From assembly GCA_029262235.1 (NCBI GenBank), contig JAJCZU010000004.1:1241231-1305230 (forward strand): a DNA stretch of 64,000 nucleotides, in the 5' to 3' direction. The stretch comes from Candidatus Eiseniibacteriota bacterium. GTDB lineage: Bacteria; Orphanbacterota; Orphanbacteria; Orphanbacterales; Orphanbacteraceae. The notes under the pieces are model-generated. The model was not told the DNA's origin. It made no database searches and saw nothing but the letters and a program-made list of their open reading frames with translations. The position numbers and the translations under genes were made by a program. Positions 35,001-42,270 of the stretch are shown piece by piece (the first letter of the stretch is position 1; the number at the start of each line of letters is the position of its first letter).

Positions 35001-35624
35001 GCGGCCGAGATCGGGACGAGCGGTCTCTTCTGGGGCGGATGGAGCGCCGGGGATGACAGCTGGATCGGAGACTTCGAGTACCGCGACAGTCCGCGCGGAT
35101 CCTACCTGAAAACGATACAGGTCGTCTGGTCGGCGATTCATCTTGCCGAAGCGGCGAACGCGCATGCGGATCTGATCGGTCCCGAACGGACGGGGGAGGC
35201 TCTTTTCGCGGCGCACAGAACGCTCCGGTTTTTTCAGGACTATTACGAAACGCACGGGCGCGTTCCGGAGTATCTCACGGTAGGCGGTGGCGATGTCGTC
35301 GACTGTCCGGACGATCGGGGCGCGGGGAACGGTTCCGGAGCCCTCGCCCAGCCATGCCTTCGTGCCGGCGAAGAGAATCTGACGGACGGGGACGCGAGAA
35401 TCGACGCGCTCCTCGCGCGGCTTGCGCTCATTCTCGAAGAACGACGATGGGCCGCGCGCATCGTCAGGGAGAGAATTCTGCCGGATCGTGTGTCCGGGAA
35501 AGAAGATCCCCGTTACGGCTTGATCGGAAAGCGTTCGGTGGACCCGGGCGACGCGGCGGCGTGGAACGTTCTCGAAAGCGTGATCACATTGCAGATGCTT
35601 GCGGAAGAGGCGGGAGACCGTTGA
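32067..35624 (+). CDS. Large lipoprotein, glycoside-hydrolase-like
   Basis: The protein has 1185 residues with a lipobox LVSC at C40. Residues ~45-400 look like a TIM-barrel glycoside hydrolase (HARGMKAVLYVPALEML, then AFWLDVPLYLE). Next is a flavodoxin/GATase-like domain of the GH42-trimerisation type (LIERPEGAG ... DWIWLPSVRAMSE ... FVEDGGRVLATGDEP). Residues ~740 to the end look like an alpha/alpha-toroid of the kind found in polysaccharide-degrading enzymes. Specific catalytic acids cannot be assigned. The start is GTG 32067 with GAGGAG six bases upstream; the upstream open frame is antisense to the CstB-like gene. The stop overlaps the next gene (TTGA). Confidence 0.7.
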   Translation: MGSVRQQRRMRTSPCAAGAVRTGGVACAIAFLCALALVSCADHGEYEPDVGWDYIHRQHEKSPAPDWLAGARFGSVFTARDLRESVIDSLLGVRALENCSVALIDDTLSYDMDEAGFAAACERVQRAADAAHARGMKAVLYVPALEMLSIIDESGASFGSRHKDWLQRGLDGTPNVFRGSEVWVGEGTESAWLSPNSGFRAFFLDRVRTLARLPIDAFWLDVPLYLETGAEWADASKPAVLAYRSWADARNVADGSLPAAADVSDARFHDWVRFRHENLAGYVADVQRAARTVKPALFTIVEVYPMDYMDAMTTGLDATCLAHLPGLAFAWEIDAVSNRDGMQYASMRDMHAQIAMLKWGAAVGRDWPGVGFSYGAAETDAALVIGAVMASGLAPLECRIPDMTASVGSAFRARSYSFLEDHAQEIAGERTANVGVWYSSSTRDRFDFEAGGYYGKYVELEPVIDDPEWWAEHPDDSPLKKPHLGGWRAAAHFLLGAKVPFRPLIERPEGAGPDSFDGLDWIWLPSVRAMSESDAKRLRRFVEDGGRVLATGDEPATHDRAGKRHAAGPLLADLFPDGAARDRAAYVGDGLALARPGITPDALFDTGARGDSIRTALGKNVLPHVDPVVRVEQDRVYLEIIEPVEGENRQSIALVDLIGLQRPVAPPDRLLTVHFRPPAHARRITAHVSGPGRAARRVPVERGGTVLSRDEFVSLSLRATPMALVTFRWEIAEADPPVLSAGRAEAPDWLAEPIESAMAFVKNSMRNAELPEPWRFGVHTNLAHYSEREDDTYVYGDYVTTEHMGLALRAAARTGDRALFDESARFVREVMMSRVFGVLNWATDENVRAPHTEEADFGWIQANAPFDDLRIVRGLREGAETFGDRAPAAFSDRVARALYETSVVSVPVEGVPRALIAYAFDFLELGADSVAEEGRSGFGYTNGDPAPGSYQDLYTIGGMARKDPRWRRVLRDATDFLLAAEIGTSGLFWGGWSAGDDSWIGDFEYRDSPRGSYLKTIQVVWSAIHLAEAANAHADLIGPERTGEALFAAHRTLRFFQDYYETHGRVPEYLTVGGGDVVDCPDDRGAGNGSGALAQPCLRAGEENLTDGDARIDALLARLALILEERRWAARIVRERILPDRVSGKEDPRYGLIGKRSVDPGDAAAWNVLESVITLQMLAEEAGDR

Positions 35625-38113
35625 GAATCTCTGCGCGATACGCGCGAATGCGCGCCCGATTCGGCCCCCGGATCGTGGCTCTGGCCCTGGTGTCGATCGC
35701 GGTCTCGATCGCGGCGTCAGACGCCCGGGCCGTGTTCGCGCCCCGTATCGCCGTGGTGCTGAGCCGCGAAGGCGTGGCGCTTTCGTCGTATATCCCGCAG
35801 CGGACAGGGCATGGATGGCTCGGCGTCGCCGCGCTTGCGGGCGTTCCGTACGCGACCCTGTTCGTCGACGAACTCGAAGAAGACGGCGCGGCGCTGGCAG
35901 GTGAGTACGGCGCGCTCGTTCTGCCCGAACTGCATGCGCTTTCCGACGGGAACTACGAACGCCTGACACAGACTCTGATCGCCTATCGTGCGGCGGGAGG
36001 CGCGGTGCTGCTCGACGGTCCCCCCGGAATCTGGGACGAAGCGGGCGGGTGGCGCGGGGACGGGCCGCTGCACGCCGCGCTCGACTGCGCGCTCGGCGGG
36101 TTCGTCGGTGACAGCCGATGCCATGTCACGATCGCGGACGCTGCGGGCGGTGCGCATTTCATTACGCGGGGATGGAGCGAGGGCGAAGCGGTGACGCCTC
36201 CGTTTACGATCGGTTTCAACGCGCTGATCGCAAAACCGCGCGCCGGAATCGACGCCGGCGTGCTGCTCGAGGCGCGCGGCGCCGGGAAATCGCATCCGTG
36301 GCTCTCGTACGTGCAGAGCGGCGCGTCGCGCGTGGTCCTGATCGGGGGCGTATTCGGCGCGGGGGATGCCGCGTCGATCTTTCGAAACGGCGCGGATCGA
36401 GTGCCGGATCCCCCGAACCGCGTGTACGACATTCTGGTCGCGGCGTTGCAGTGGGCACTCTACGGGGACGCACCCGGGCCGATTCCCGCGCTCCAGTTCT
36501 GCGCCGCGGACGCGGCCGTCCTGATTCGCCTCGACGGCGATCACAGCAATCGATCCGAAGACGTGGCCCATACGTTTTCGTATCTCACGGACATCGCGGA
36601 AGAGAGCGGGGTCGCGGCCGCATACGGCATCGTGACAGGGCGCGCGGCGGAAACGGGGTGGGCCGGGTTCGCTCCGCTTGCGAAGCGACTCGAAGAGCGT
36701 GGCGGCGAGATCGGAACGCATACGCATTCGCACGACATCTATCGCGTGCTTGACGAAGAGATTGCATTTCGCGAGCTCGACGAATCGGTCCGCGCGATCG
36801 ATCACGATCTCACGGCCGCGGGCTATGACGCGGAAGGCGTGCCCTTCCTGATCAATCCGAACGGCATGATCCCGATGACCGCTTACCCCATTATCGCGTC
36901 GCGCTTCCCGCTGTTCCTGACGCACGGAATCTCATCCTCGGTGCCCGTTGCTTACGGAGTCAGTACGTGGTTCGCGCGATCAGATCCGCCATTCACGGTG
37001 ATATACGATTCGCCGGTGCCCGACTTCCAATGGCTTTACGAGCGCAACTGGAGCTATACGGCGGAAGAGGCCGCGGACCTGCAGTGCGCGATCCTGAATC
37101 ACTATGCCCGTTCGATCCGGCGCGGCGTATTGTTCGACATGATGTGGCACGATTACGGCATCGCTTCGTCCGGAGAGGATCAGGCACGCCTTCATTTTCG
37201 CTGGGCGGATCTCTTCAAGCCGGCACGCAAGAAGAGCGCGTCGAACCTGCCGCTCTTCGACGCGATGCGCGCGATGTTTCGCGCGCTGCCGATCTACTGC
37301 CCGGAGCCGCTCGAGGCCGCAGACAAGCTGCGCATCATGCAGCGGGCGGAGTACTCGTGGACCGCGGGCGAACATGCGATGGAGATGACGCTCGACCTCA
37401 CCGGCTTTGACGAGGAAACAGTGCGGAGCATGGCGGGTATGGGGATCCGTATCGACAGGACATCCGCGCCGATCGAGTCCGTTGCGATCGACGGAAGGCC
37501 GCACGCCGCATTCCGCATTCCCGGCGACGGGGGCGATGACAATGTCGTGATCGTGCCCGCTCTTTCCGCCGGGAAGCATGTGATCGAGGTCACGTTCGGC
37601 GATCATCCCGGGCGACCGCGTCTTACGCATGTTTCGAAACCGCTTCTATCGATCGAACAAAACCTGCACGGCGGAGAACTGCAGTTCTCGATCGACTCGG
37701 AGAGTCTCGTTCGACTCGATCTCGAAGCGGATGGCAGCTGGCCCTACCTCGTCGGCGCGGACGGGTTCCGTACGCGGGGCCGGCCCGGCGCCTGCGCACT
37801 GTCTGGCACGAAGCTGGGCGGGGGCACGTTCACCCTGCGAACGATTCCGCCTGGATTTCCCCGGATCGTCCGCGCGGAGGGTCCCGTTCTCGCGTGCGAT
37901 CGCACGGGGAACGACGTCTATTCGATTACGTTCGGCAGCCACGCCGGTGGCGACATGGCAGTGGAGTTTCAGGATGAGCGGGCGCTGCGCCTTCGTGGAC
38001 CGGACGGGCAAACCTTGACGGCGGTTCGACAGGCGGACTTCCGCCAGACATTCATGGTACCGGGGTCGGCGCGCGAAACGCGCTTCACTCTGACGCGGGA
38101 GGATGGACCATGA
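35621..38113 (+). CDS. Secreted polysaccharide-deacetylase-like protein
   Basis: 830 residues with a signal peptide (LALVSIAVSIAASDARA). The first ~250 mature residues look like a GATase/ThuA-type domain (VLLDGPPGIWDEAGG). A NodB-like deacetylase region follows, with RLDGDHS near 305 and GTHTHSHDIYR near 365. These resemble the metal-binding Asp and HxxxH-type motifs of CE4 enzymes but diverge from them. The C-terminal ~250 residues are beta-rich. It may trim or modify a surface glycan together with the preceding lipoprotein, whose stop it overlaps. The start is TTG 35621; ATG 35648 is an alternative. Confidence 0.65.
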   Translation: MRISARYARMRARFGPRIVALALVSIAVSIAASDARAVFAPRIAVVLSREGVALSSYIPQRTGHGWLGVAALAGVPYATLFVDELEEDGAALAGEYGALVLPELHALSDGNYERLTQTLIAYRAAGGAVLLDGPPGIWDEAGGWRGDGPLHAALDCALGGFVGDSRCHVTIADAAGGAHFITRGWSEGEAVTPPFTIGFNALIAKPRAGIDAGVLLEARGAGKSHPWLSYVQSGASRVVLIGGVFGAGDAASIFRNGADRVPDPPNRVYDILVAALQWALYGDAPGPIPALQFCAADAAVLIRLDGDHSNRSEDVAHTFSYLTDIAEESGVAAAYGIVTGRAAETGWAGFAPLAKRLEERGGEIGTHTHSHDIYRVLDEEIAFRELDESVRAIDHDLTAAGYDAEGVPFLINPNGMIPMTAYPIIASRFPLFLTHGISSSVPVAYGVSTWFARSDPPFTVIYDSPVPDFQWLYERNWSYTAEEAADLQCAILNHYARSIRRGVLFDMMWHDYGIASSGEDQARLHFRWADLFKPARKKSASNLPLFDAMRAMFRALPIYCPEPLEAADKLRIMQRAEYSWTAGEHAMEMTLDLTGFDEETVRSMAGMGIRIDRTSAPIESVAIDGRPHAAFRIPGDGGDDNVVIVPALSAGKHVIEVTFGDHPGRPRLTHVSKPLLSIEQNLHGGELQFSIDSESLVRLDLEADGSWPYLVGADGFRTRGRPGACALSGTKLGGGTFTLRTIPPGFPRIVRAEGPVLACDRTGNDVYSITFGSHAGGDMAVEFQDERALRLRGPDGQTLTAVRQADFRQTFMVPGSARETRFTLTREDGP

Positions 38114-39489
38114 CGCCACCCGCGCGAACGAAAGTGCTCTTCTTCGCGCCGACGCTCGAAATGGGCGGCGCCGAGCGCGTGATCGTGGAGTACGTGAACC
38201 ATGCCGTGCGGATCGAGCCCGTTCTGGCGCTGCAGTACAAACGCGGTCCGCTTCTGGCCGAGATCGACCCGCGTACGAAGATCGTGCGCATCGAGAAGAA
38301 ACCGCGTTCGCTGAGCCGTCTGCACAGGTGGGCAAGACGCCACCGTCGCCGCATGCGGGTTCGCACGCGCGCCTGTTCCCGTGCGATCCGCGAGCACATC
38401 AAGGGATACATGACGGAAGAACGGATCGCCGCGATTCAGGAGTGGGAATTTGCGGTGCGCGACTTTCTGCGTCTCACGCCGCCGGATGCCGCAGCGGAAG
38501 GCGCGGAGTGGGCGCCGCGTTCGGGATGGAGAGTATGGCTCGACCTGCCCTCGTGGACCCTCTTCCTGTTTCATCAGGCCAGAATGCTTGCCGAGGAATC
38601 GCGGGAGCGAGGCGCCGACACGATTGTCAGCTTCCTTCCGTTCACGAACGCGATCGCCGTGCTCGCGAAGGTTCGATACCGGCGTGACCTCCGCGTCGTG
38701 ATTAACGTACACAGCAACAAGTCGCGTCTGCTCGCGACGCTGGGCTCTTACGAGCGCTTCTGCATCGGAAACGCGATGAAGCTGCTCTACCATCGCGCGG
38801 ACAGCGTGATCGCAGTGTCGGGCGGGATTCGCGACGATCTTGTCGCCCGCTATCGGGTGCCCGCGGAACTTATCGAGGTCGTTCACAATCCCGTTCCGGT
38901 GGAGCGGATTCAGGAGCGCAGCGCCGAAATCGTAACGGATTGCTTCTCACAGGAAGGGTACACGGTCATTGCCGTAGGCCGGCTCGTCAGGCTGAAAGCG
39001 TATGACCGGTTGATCGAAGCGATTGCCGCGCTCGATGATCTTCCTGTCCGGCTCCTCATTATCGGAGACGGTCCGGAGCGGGACCGCCTTCGCAGGCAGG
39101 CGGCCGATGCGGGTCTTTCCGAGCGCGTGCATTTTTTCGGCTATCAGAAGAATCCGTGGAAGTATATGCGCATGGCCGACGCGCTCGTGCTCGCGAGCGA
39201 CGTCGAAGGCCTGCCGAATGTGATCGGCGAAGCGCTCGCGCTGCAGGTGCCAGTGGTGGCGACGGACTGCTGCCGGGGCGTGAGCGAGTATCTGGGCGAC
39301 TCGGAATACGGCCTGGTCGTTCCGCCCGGGGACGCGGCGGCGCTTGCTGCCGGAATTCGCACCGTGCTCACGGATCGCGCCATGAGCGAAGGATTTCGTG
39401 CGCGGGCCGCGGCGCGCATCGCGCGTTTCGACCTGGCCCCGACCGTGCGCCAGTTCGAAAGCGTCGTGCTGGGTGAGGGAGCGCCATGA
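38110..39489 (+). CDS. GT4-family glycosyltransferase
   Basis: A 459-residue GT-B enzyme. The N-terminus LFFAPTLEMGGAERVIVEY is the GT4 acceptor-domain signature. The donor domain starts AVGRLVRLKAYDRLIEAI and has LASDVEGLPNVIGEALAL, the E-x7-E donor site. An insert of ~90 residues (about 75-165), basic at first, separates the first strands. It may mediate membrane contact. It overlaps its neighbours by 4 bases on both sides and is part of the polysaccharide assembly and export operon. Confidence 0.87.
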   Translation: MTPPARTKVLFFAPTLEMGGAERVIVEYVNHAVRIEPVLALQYKRGPLLAEIDPRTKIVRIEKKPRSLSRLHRWARRHRRRMRVRTRACSRAIREHIKGYMTEERIAAIQEWEFAVRDFLRLTPPDAAAEGAEWAPRSGWRVWLDLPSWTLFLFHQARMLAEESRERGADTIVSFLPFTNAIAVLAKVRYRRDLRVVINVHSNKSRLLATLGSYERFCIGNAMKLLYHRADSVIAVSGGIRDDLVARYRVPAELIEVVHNPVPVERIQERSAEIVTDCFSQEGYTVIAVGRLVRLKAYDRLIEAIAALDDLPVRLLIIGDGPERDRLRRQAADAGLSERVHFFGYQKNPWKYMRMADALVLASDVEGLPNVIGEALALQVPVVATDCCRGVSEYLGDSEYGLVVPPGDAAALAAGIRTVLTDRAMSEGFRARAAARIARFDLAPTVRQFESVVLGEGAP

Positions 39490-40631
39490 AAACGATCTTT
39501 CTGATTCGAAGTCTGGAGGCAGGCGGAGCGGAGCGCGTGTTTGCGACGTACGTCGACTCCCTGCGCGCGTACGAACCGCTCGTCGTATTGCACGATCCGA
39601 TCATCGACCGCGGCTTCGAAGTTTCGCCCCGGGTCACAATTCGCCCCATTATCGAGAACAGCCGGTTGCGCCGTGCGCTGGCGCTGGTGCCTCCGGTCGC
39701 CAAGGTCGTCGAGGCGTGGCTGCTCGCGCGGATTGCGCGGCAGTCCGGTGCGCGCGTCATCGTCAGTTTTCTGTTCAAATCGAATCGCGTGGCGATCTTG
39801 ACGAAGCGTCTCTTCGCGCGCGATCTGCACATCGTGCTCACCGCGCACGAGCACCTCTCGCAGCACATCGTGAATGCTCATGCGTACGGATGGGAGCGCG
39901 CGCTGCAGCGACGGATCGCGCGTTCACTCTGGGCGCACGCGGATCGCGTCATTGCGGTTTCAAACGGCGTCAAGGACGATCTGGTGCGCGAGTTCGGAGC
40001 GGCGCCCGCGAAGGTGGAGGTCGTGTCGAATCCGATCGACGCCGCACGCATCCGGGCGCGAGGGGCCGAGAGGGTGGAGTACCCGTTCGAAGGCAGCGGG
40101 CGGTGTCATCTGATTACGGTCGGGCGGCTGTCGCCCGAAAAGGGTCTGGACTTTCTGGCTCGATCTCTGGCAGGAGTAGATACGAACGCGTTCGACTGGG
40201 TGGTCGTGGGGGACGGACCGGAGCGCGAACGGATCCGCACCCTCGTTCAGGAAGCCGGGATGGAGGAGCGTGTTCACTTCGCGGGAATGTGCGAGAATCC
40301 CTGGTCTCTGATGAGGCATGCCGACATCCTCGTACATCCGTCGCGCAGCGAGGCGTTTCCGAACGTGTTCGGCGAGGCGTTTGCGCTGGGCCTGCCCGTG
40401 ATCGCGTCGGATTGTTCTCCCGGCGTGCGCGAGTATCTGCGTGACGGCGCATGCGGCATTCTGGTACCGGTAGGGGATGAGGCGGCCATGGCGGGCGCGA
40501 TTTCGTCGCTCGCCGCGGACGCTGCGATGAGAGAGCAACTCGGCCGGGCCGGACTCAAGCGGGTTGTCGAACTGAATCCGGAGGCTTCGGTGGCCCATTT
40601 CGAAGAGATCCTGCGAGAGGCAAGCGGATAG
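39486..40631 (+). CDS. GT4-family glycosyltransferase
   Basis: A 381-residue GT-B enzyme and a close structural relative of the preceding one. Its N-terminal motif is FLIRSLEAGGAERVFATYVD. The donor domain has TVGRLSPEKGLDFLARSL and VHPSRSEAFPNVFGEAFAL with both acidic donor-site residues. The start overlaps the previous stop (ATGA). The two tandem GT4 genes suggest at least two sugars are added by this cluster; the sugars are unknown. Confidence 0.88.
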   Translation: MKTIFLIRSLEAGGAERVFATYVDSLRAYEPLVVLHDPIIDRGFEVSPRVTIRPIIENSRLRRALALVPPVAKVVEAWLLARIARQSGARVIVSFLFKSNRVAILTKRLFARDLHIVLTAHEHLSQHIVNAHAYGWERALQRRIARSLWAHADRVIAVSNGVKDDLVREFGAAPAKVEVVSNPIDAARIRARGAERVEYPFEGSGRCHLITVGRLSPEKGLDFLARSLAGVDTNAFDWVVVGDGPERERIRTLVQEAGMEERVHFAGMCENPWSLMRHADILVHPSRSEAFPNVFGEAFALGLPVIASDCSPGVREYLRDGACGILVPVGDEAAMAGAISSLAADAAMREQLGRAGLKRVVELNPEASVAHFEEILREASG

Positions 40632-41408
40632 ATGCTCGACTGGCGCGAAATCTGGAAGTTCCGGTACTTTCTGCAGAACCTCGTAGCCCGGGATCTGAAG
40701 GTCAAGTACAAGCGTTCCGTGCTCGGTTTTCTCTGGACGTTCATCAACCCCCTTCTGATGGTCACGATTCTCGTGATGGTTTTCCGGCTCGTGGTCCGGA
40801 TCCAGATGGAAGGGTACTGGGCGTTCATACTGAGCGGATACTTCGTCTGGAACACGATATCGACAACGATTTACGCGTCAACGTACACGCTGCAGGAGCA
40901 CGGGCCGATCGCGCGGAACGTTGCGTTTCCGAAGGAGATCGTTCTTCTTTCGGCCGTCATGACGCGCATGATCGAATTCTCACTCGAAATCACGCTCGTG
41001 ACGGCGGCGCTGCTGATCATGCATCACGGCGGCGTCCCGGCGCCGATCGTGCTCCTCCCTGTGCTTCTTCTGGTGCAGTTCGTCTTGAGCCTCGGGATTG
41101 CGCTGCCCGTCAGCATTCTCTCCGTACTCTTCAGCGACGTGCAGCACGCGCTTCCCGTGATCCTGACGGGGCTCTTCTACTTTACGCCGATCTTTTACCC
41201 CGTGAGCTTCGTTCCGGAAGGGTGGCGGAATCTCTGGTATTTGAATCCGTTCGCGCCGCTGCTGACTTCGTATCAGGCCGTGCTGTACCACGGCATCTGG
41301 CCGGCGCGCGGCGACCTGATCGCGCTCGGAGTGCATGCGGTTTTCTGGCTCCTGGTCGGCGGCATTGTCTTTCGCAGCAGGCGGGAGGTGATCAGTGAAC
41401 TCGTCTGA
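40632..41408 (+). CDS. ABC-2 type polysaccharide export permease (Wzm/KpsM/TagG-like)
   Basis: 258 residues. The first 25 are amphipathic (REIWKFRYFLQNLVARDLKV), then KYKRSVLGFLWTFINPLLMV leads into six membrane helices, as in Wzm, KpsM and TagG. It pairs with the ATP-binding protein that overlaps its 3' end by 14 bases. The complex exports lipid-linked polysaccharide across the inner membrane. It starts directly after the GT4 stop. Confidence 0.92.
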   Translation: MLDWREIWKFRYFLQNLVARDLKVKYKRSVLGFLWTFINPLLMVTILVMVFRLVVRIQMEGYWAFILSGYFVWNTISTTIYASTYTLQEHGPIARNVAFPKEIVLLSAVMTRMIEFSLEITLVTAALLIMHHGGVPAPIVLLPVLLLVQFVLSLGIALPVSILSVLFSDVQHALPVILTGLFYFTPIFYPVSFVPEGWRNLWYLNPFAPLLTSYQAVLYHGIWPARGDLIALGVHAVFWLLVGGIVFRSRREVISELV

Positions 41409-42150
41409 TCGTATCGCCGTCGAATGCCGTGACGTCGTAAAGCGCTTCTACTATTACGAACATCGAGACGGATCGCTCCGCGAGTGGTTCGTGCGCACGC
41501 TCCGCGGTCGGCCGCGAACGAAAGCGAGCCACGGATTTCATCTCGACCATCTCAGCATCACGGTTCCCGTGGGCGAATCGGTCGCGTTGATCGGTTCGAA
41601 CGGGTCGGGAAAGAGCACCGCGCTTCGGATCATGGCGGGCATCTACTCGCCGACATCGGGGAGCGTCCGTGTGAACGGGCGTATGACGGCCGTGATCGAA
41701 CTCGGCGCCGGGTTCCATCCGGAGCTTTCGGGGCGCGAGAATGTTTCGCTTTCGGGGGCCGTGCTCGGCATGCGGCCGGGCGAAATGGAATCGAAGCTCG
41801 AGAGCATCATTGCGTTTGCGGAACTCGGCGAGTTCATCGACACTCCGGTCAAGTACTACTCCTCGGGCATGCGTTCGCGCCTCGCGTTTGCCGTTTCCAC
41901 CGCCGTCAATCCTGACGTCGCCCTTCTCGACGAAATTCTGGCCGTGGGGGACGCGACGTTCCGGAAGCGCTGCCTCGACTGGATCGATGCGTTCCGTGCG
42001 CGCGGCGGCACGCTCGTGTTCGTGAGCCACGATCTCGACTCGGTACTTCGGCTGGCAGACCGTGTGATCTGGATGGACGCGGGAAAAGTGCGCGCGGAAG
42101 GGAATCCGCGTGAAGTCGTCGATGCGTATCTCGCTTCGGTCGCCTCCTGA
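41395..42150 (+). CDS. ABC transporter ATP-binding protein for polysaccharide export (Wzt/TagH-like)
   Basis: 251 residues with Walker A GSNGSGKST, signature YSSGMRSRLAF and Walker B VALLDEILAVGD. All are in the form typical of Wzt/TagH/KpsT exporters. It ends after the nucleotide-binding domain. The C-terminal carbohydrate-binding domain that gives some Wzt proteins their chain-end specificity is missing, so export is probably not gated on a terminal sugar modification. The start is GTG 41395 inside the permease gene. Confidence 0.93.
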   Translation: MNSSDRIAVECRDVVKRFYYYEHRDGSLREWFVRTLRGRPRTKASHGFHLDHLSITVPVGESVALIGSNGSGKSTALRIMAGIYSPTSGSVRVNGRMTAVIELGAGFHPELSGRENVSLSGAVLGMRPGEMESKLESIIAFAELGEFIDTPVKYYSSGMRSRLAFAVSTAVNPDVALLDEILAVGDATFRKRCLDWIDAFRARGGTLVFVSHDLDSVLRLADRVIWMDAGKVRAEGNPREVVDAYLASVAS

Positions 42151-42181
42151 GTCCTTACGGTTTTCCGGAAATGACCTTCAG

Positions 42182-42211
42182 TGGACACACAGCCTCGCGA
42201 AATAGTACAAT
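42182..42211 (+). promoter_or_regulatory. Sigma70-type promoter
   Basis: TGGACA, an 18-base spacer and a consensus-like TACAAT, giving a ~55-base leader to the BNR protein at 42271. Confidence 0.65.
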
Positions 42212-42270
42212 AGACGCACATTGCGCGCCTCGCTCAGCGCGCTTTTCCACTCAAAGCCGGGAGGCCCCAG

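Noticed and set aside
35354-35620. N-terminal extension of the deacetylase-like frame into the preceding gene
   Set aside because: It lies within the end of the lipoprotein gene in another frame. TTG 35621 gives a 4-base overlap and a signal peptide near the start.
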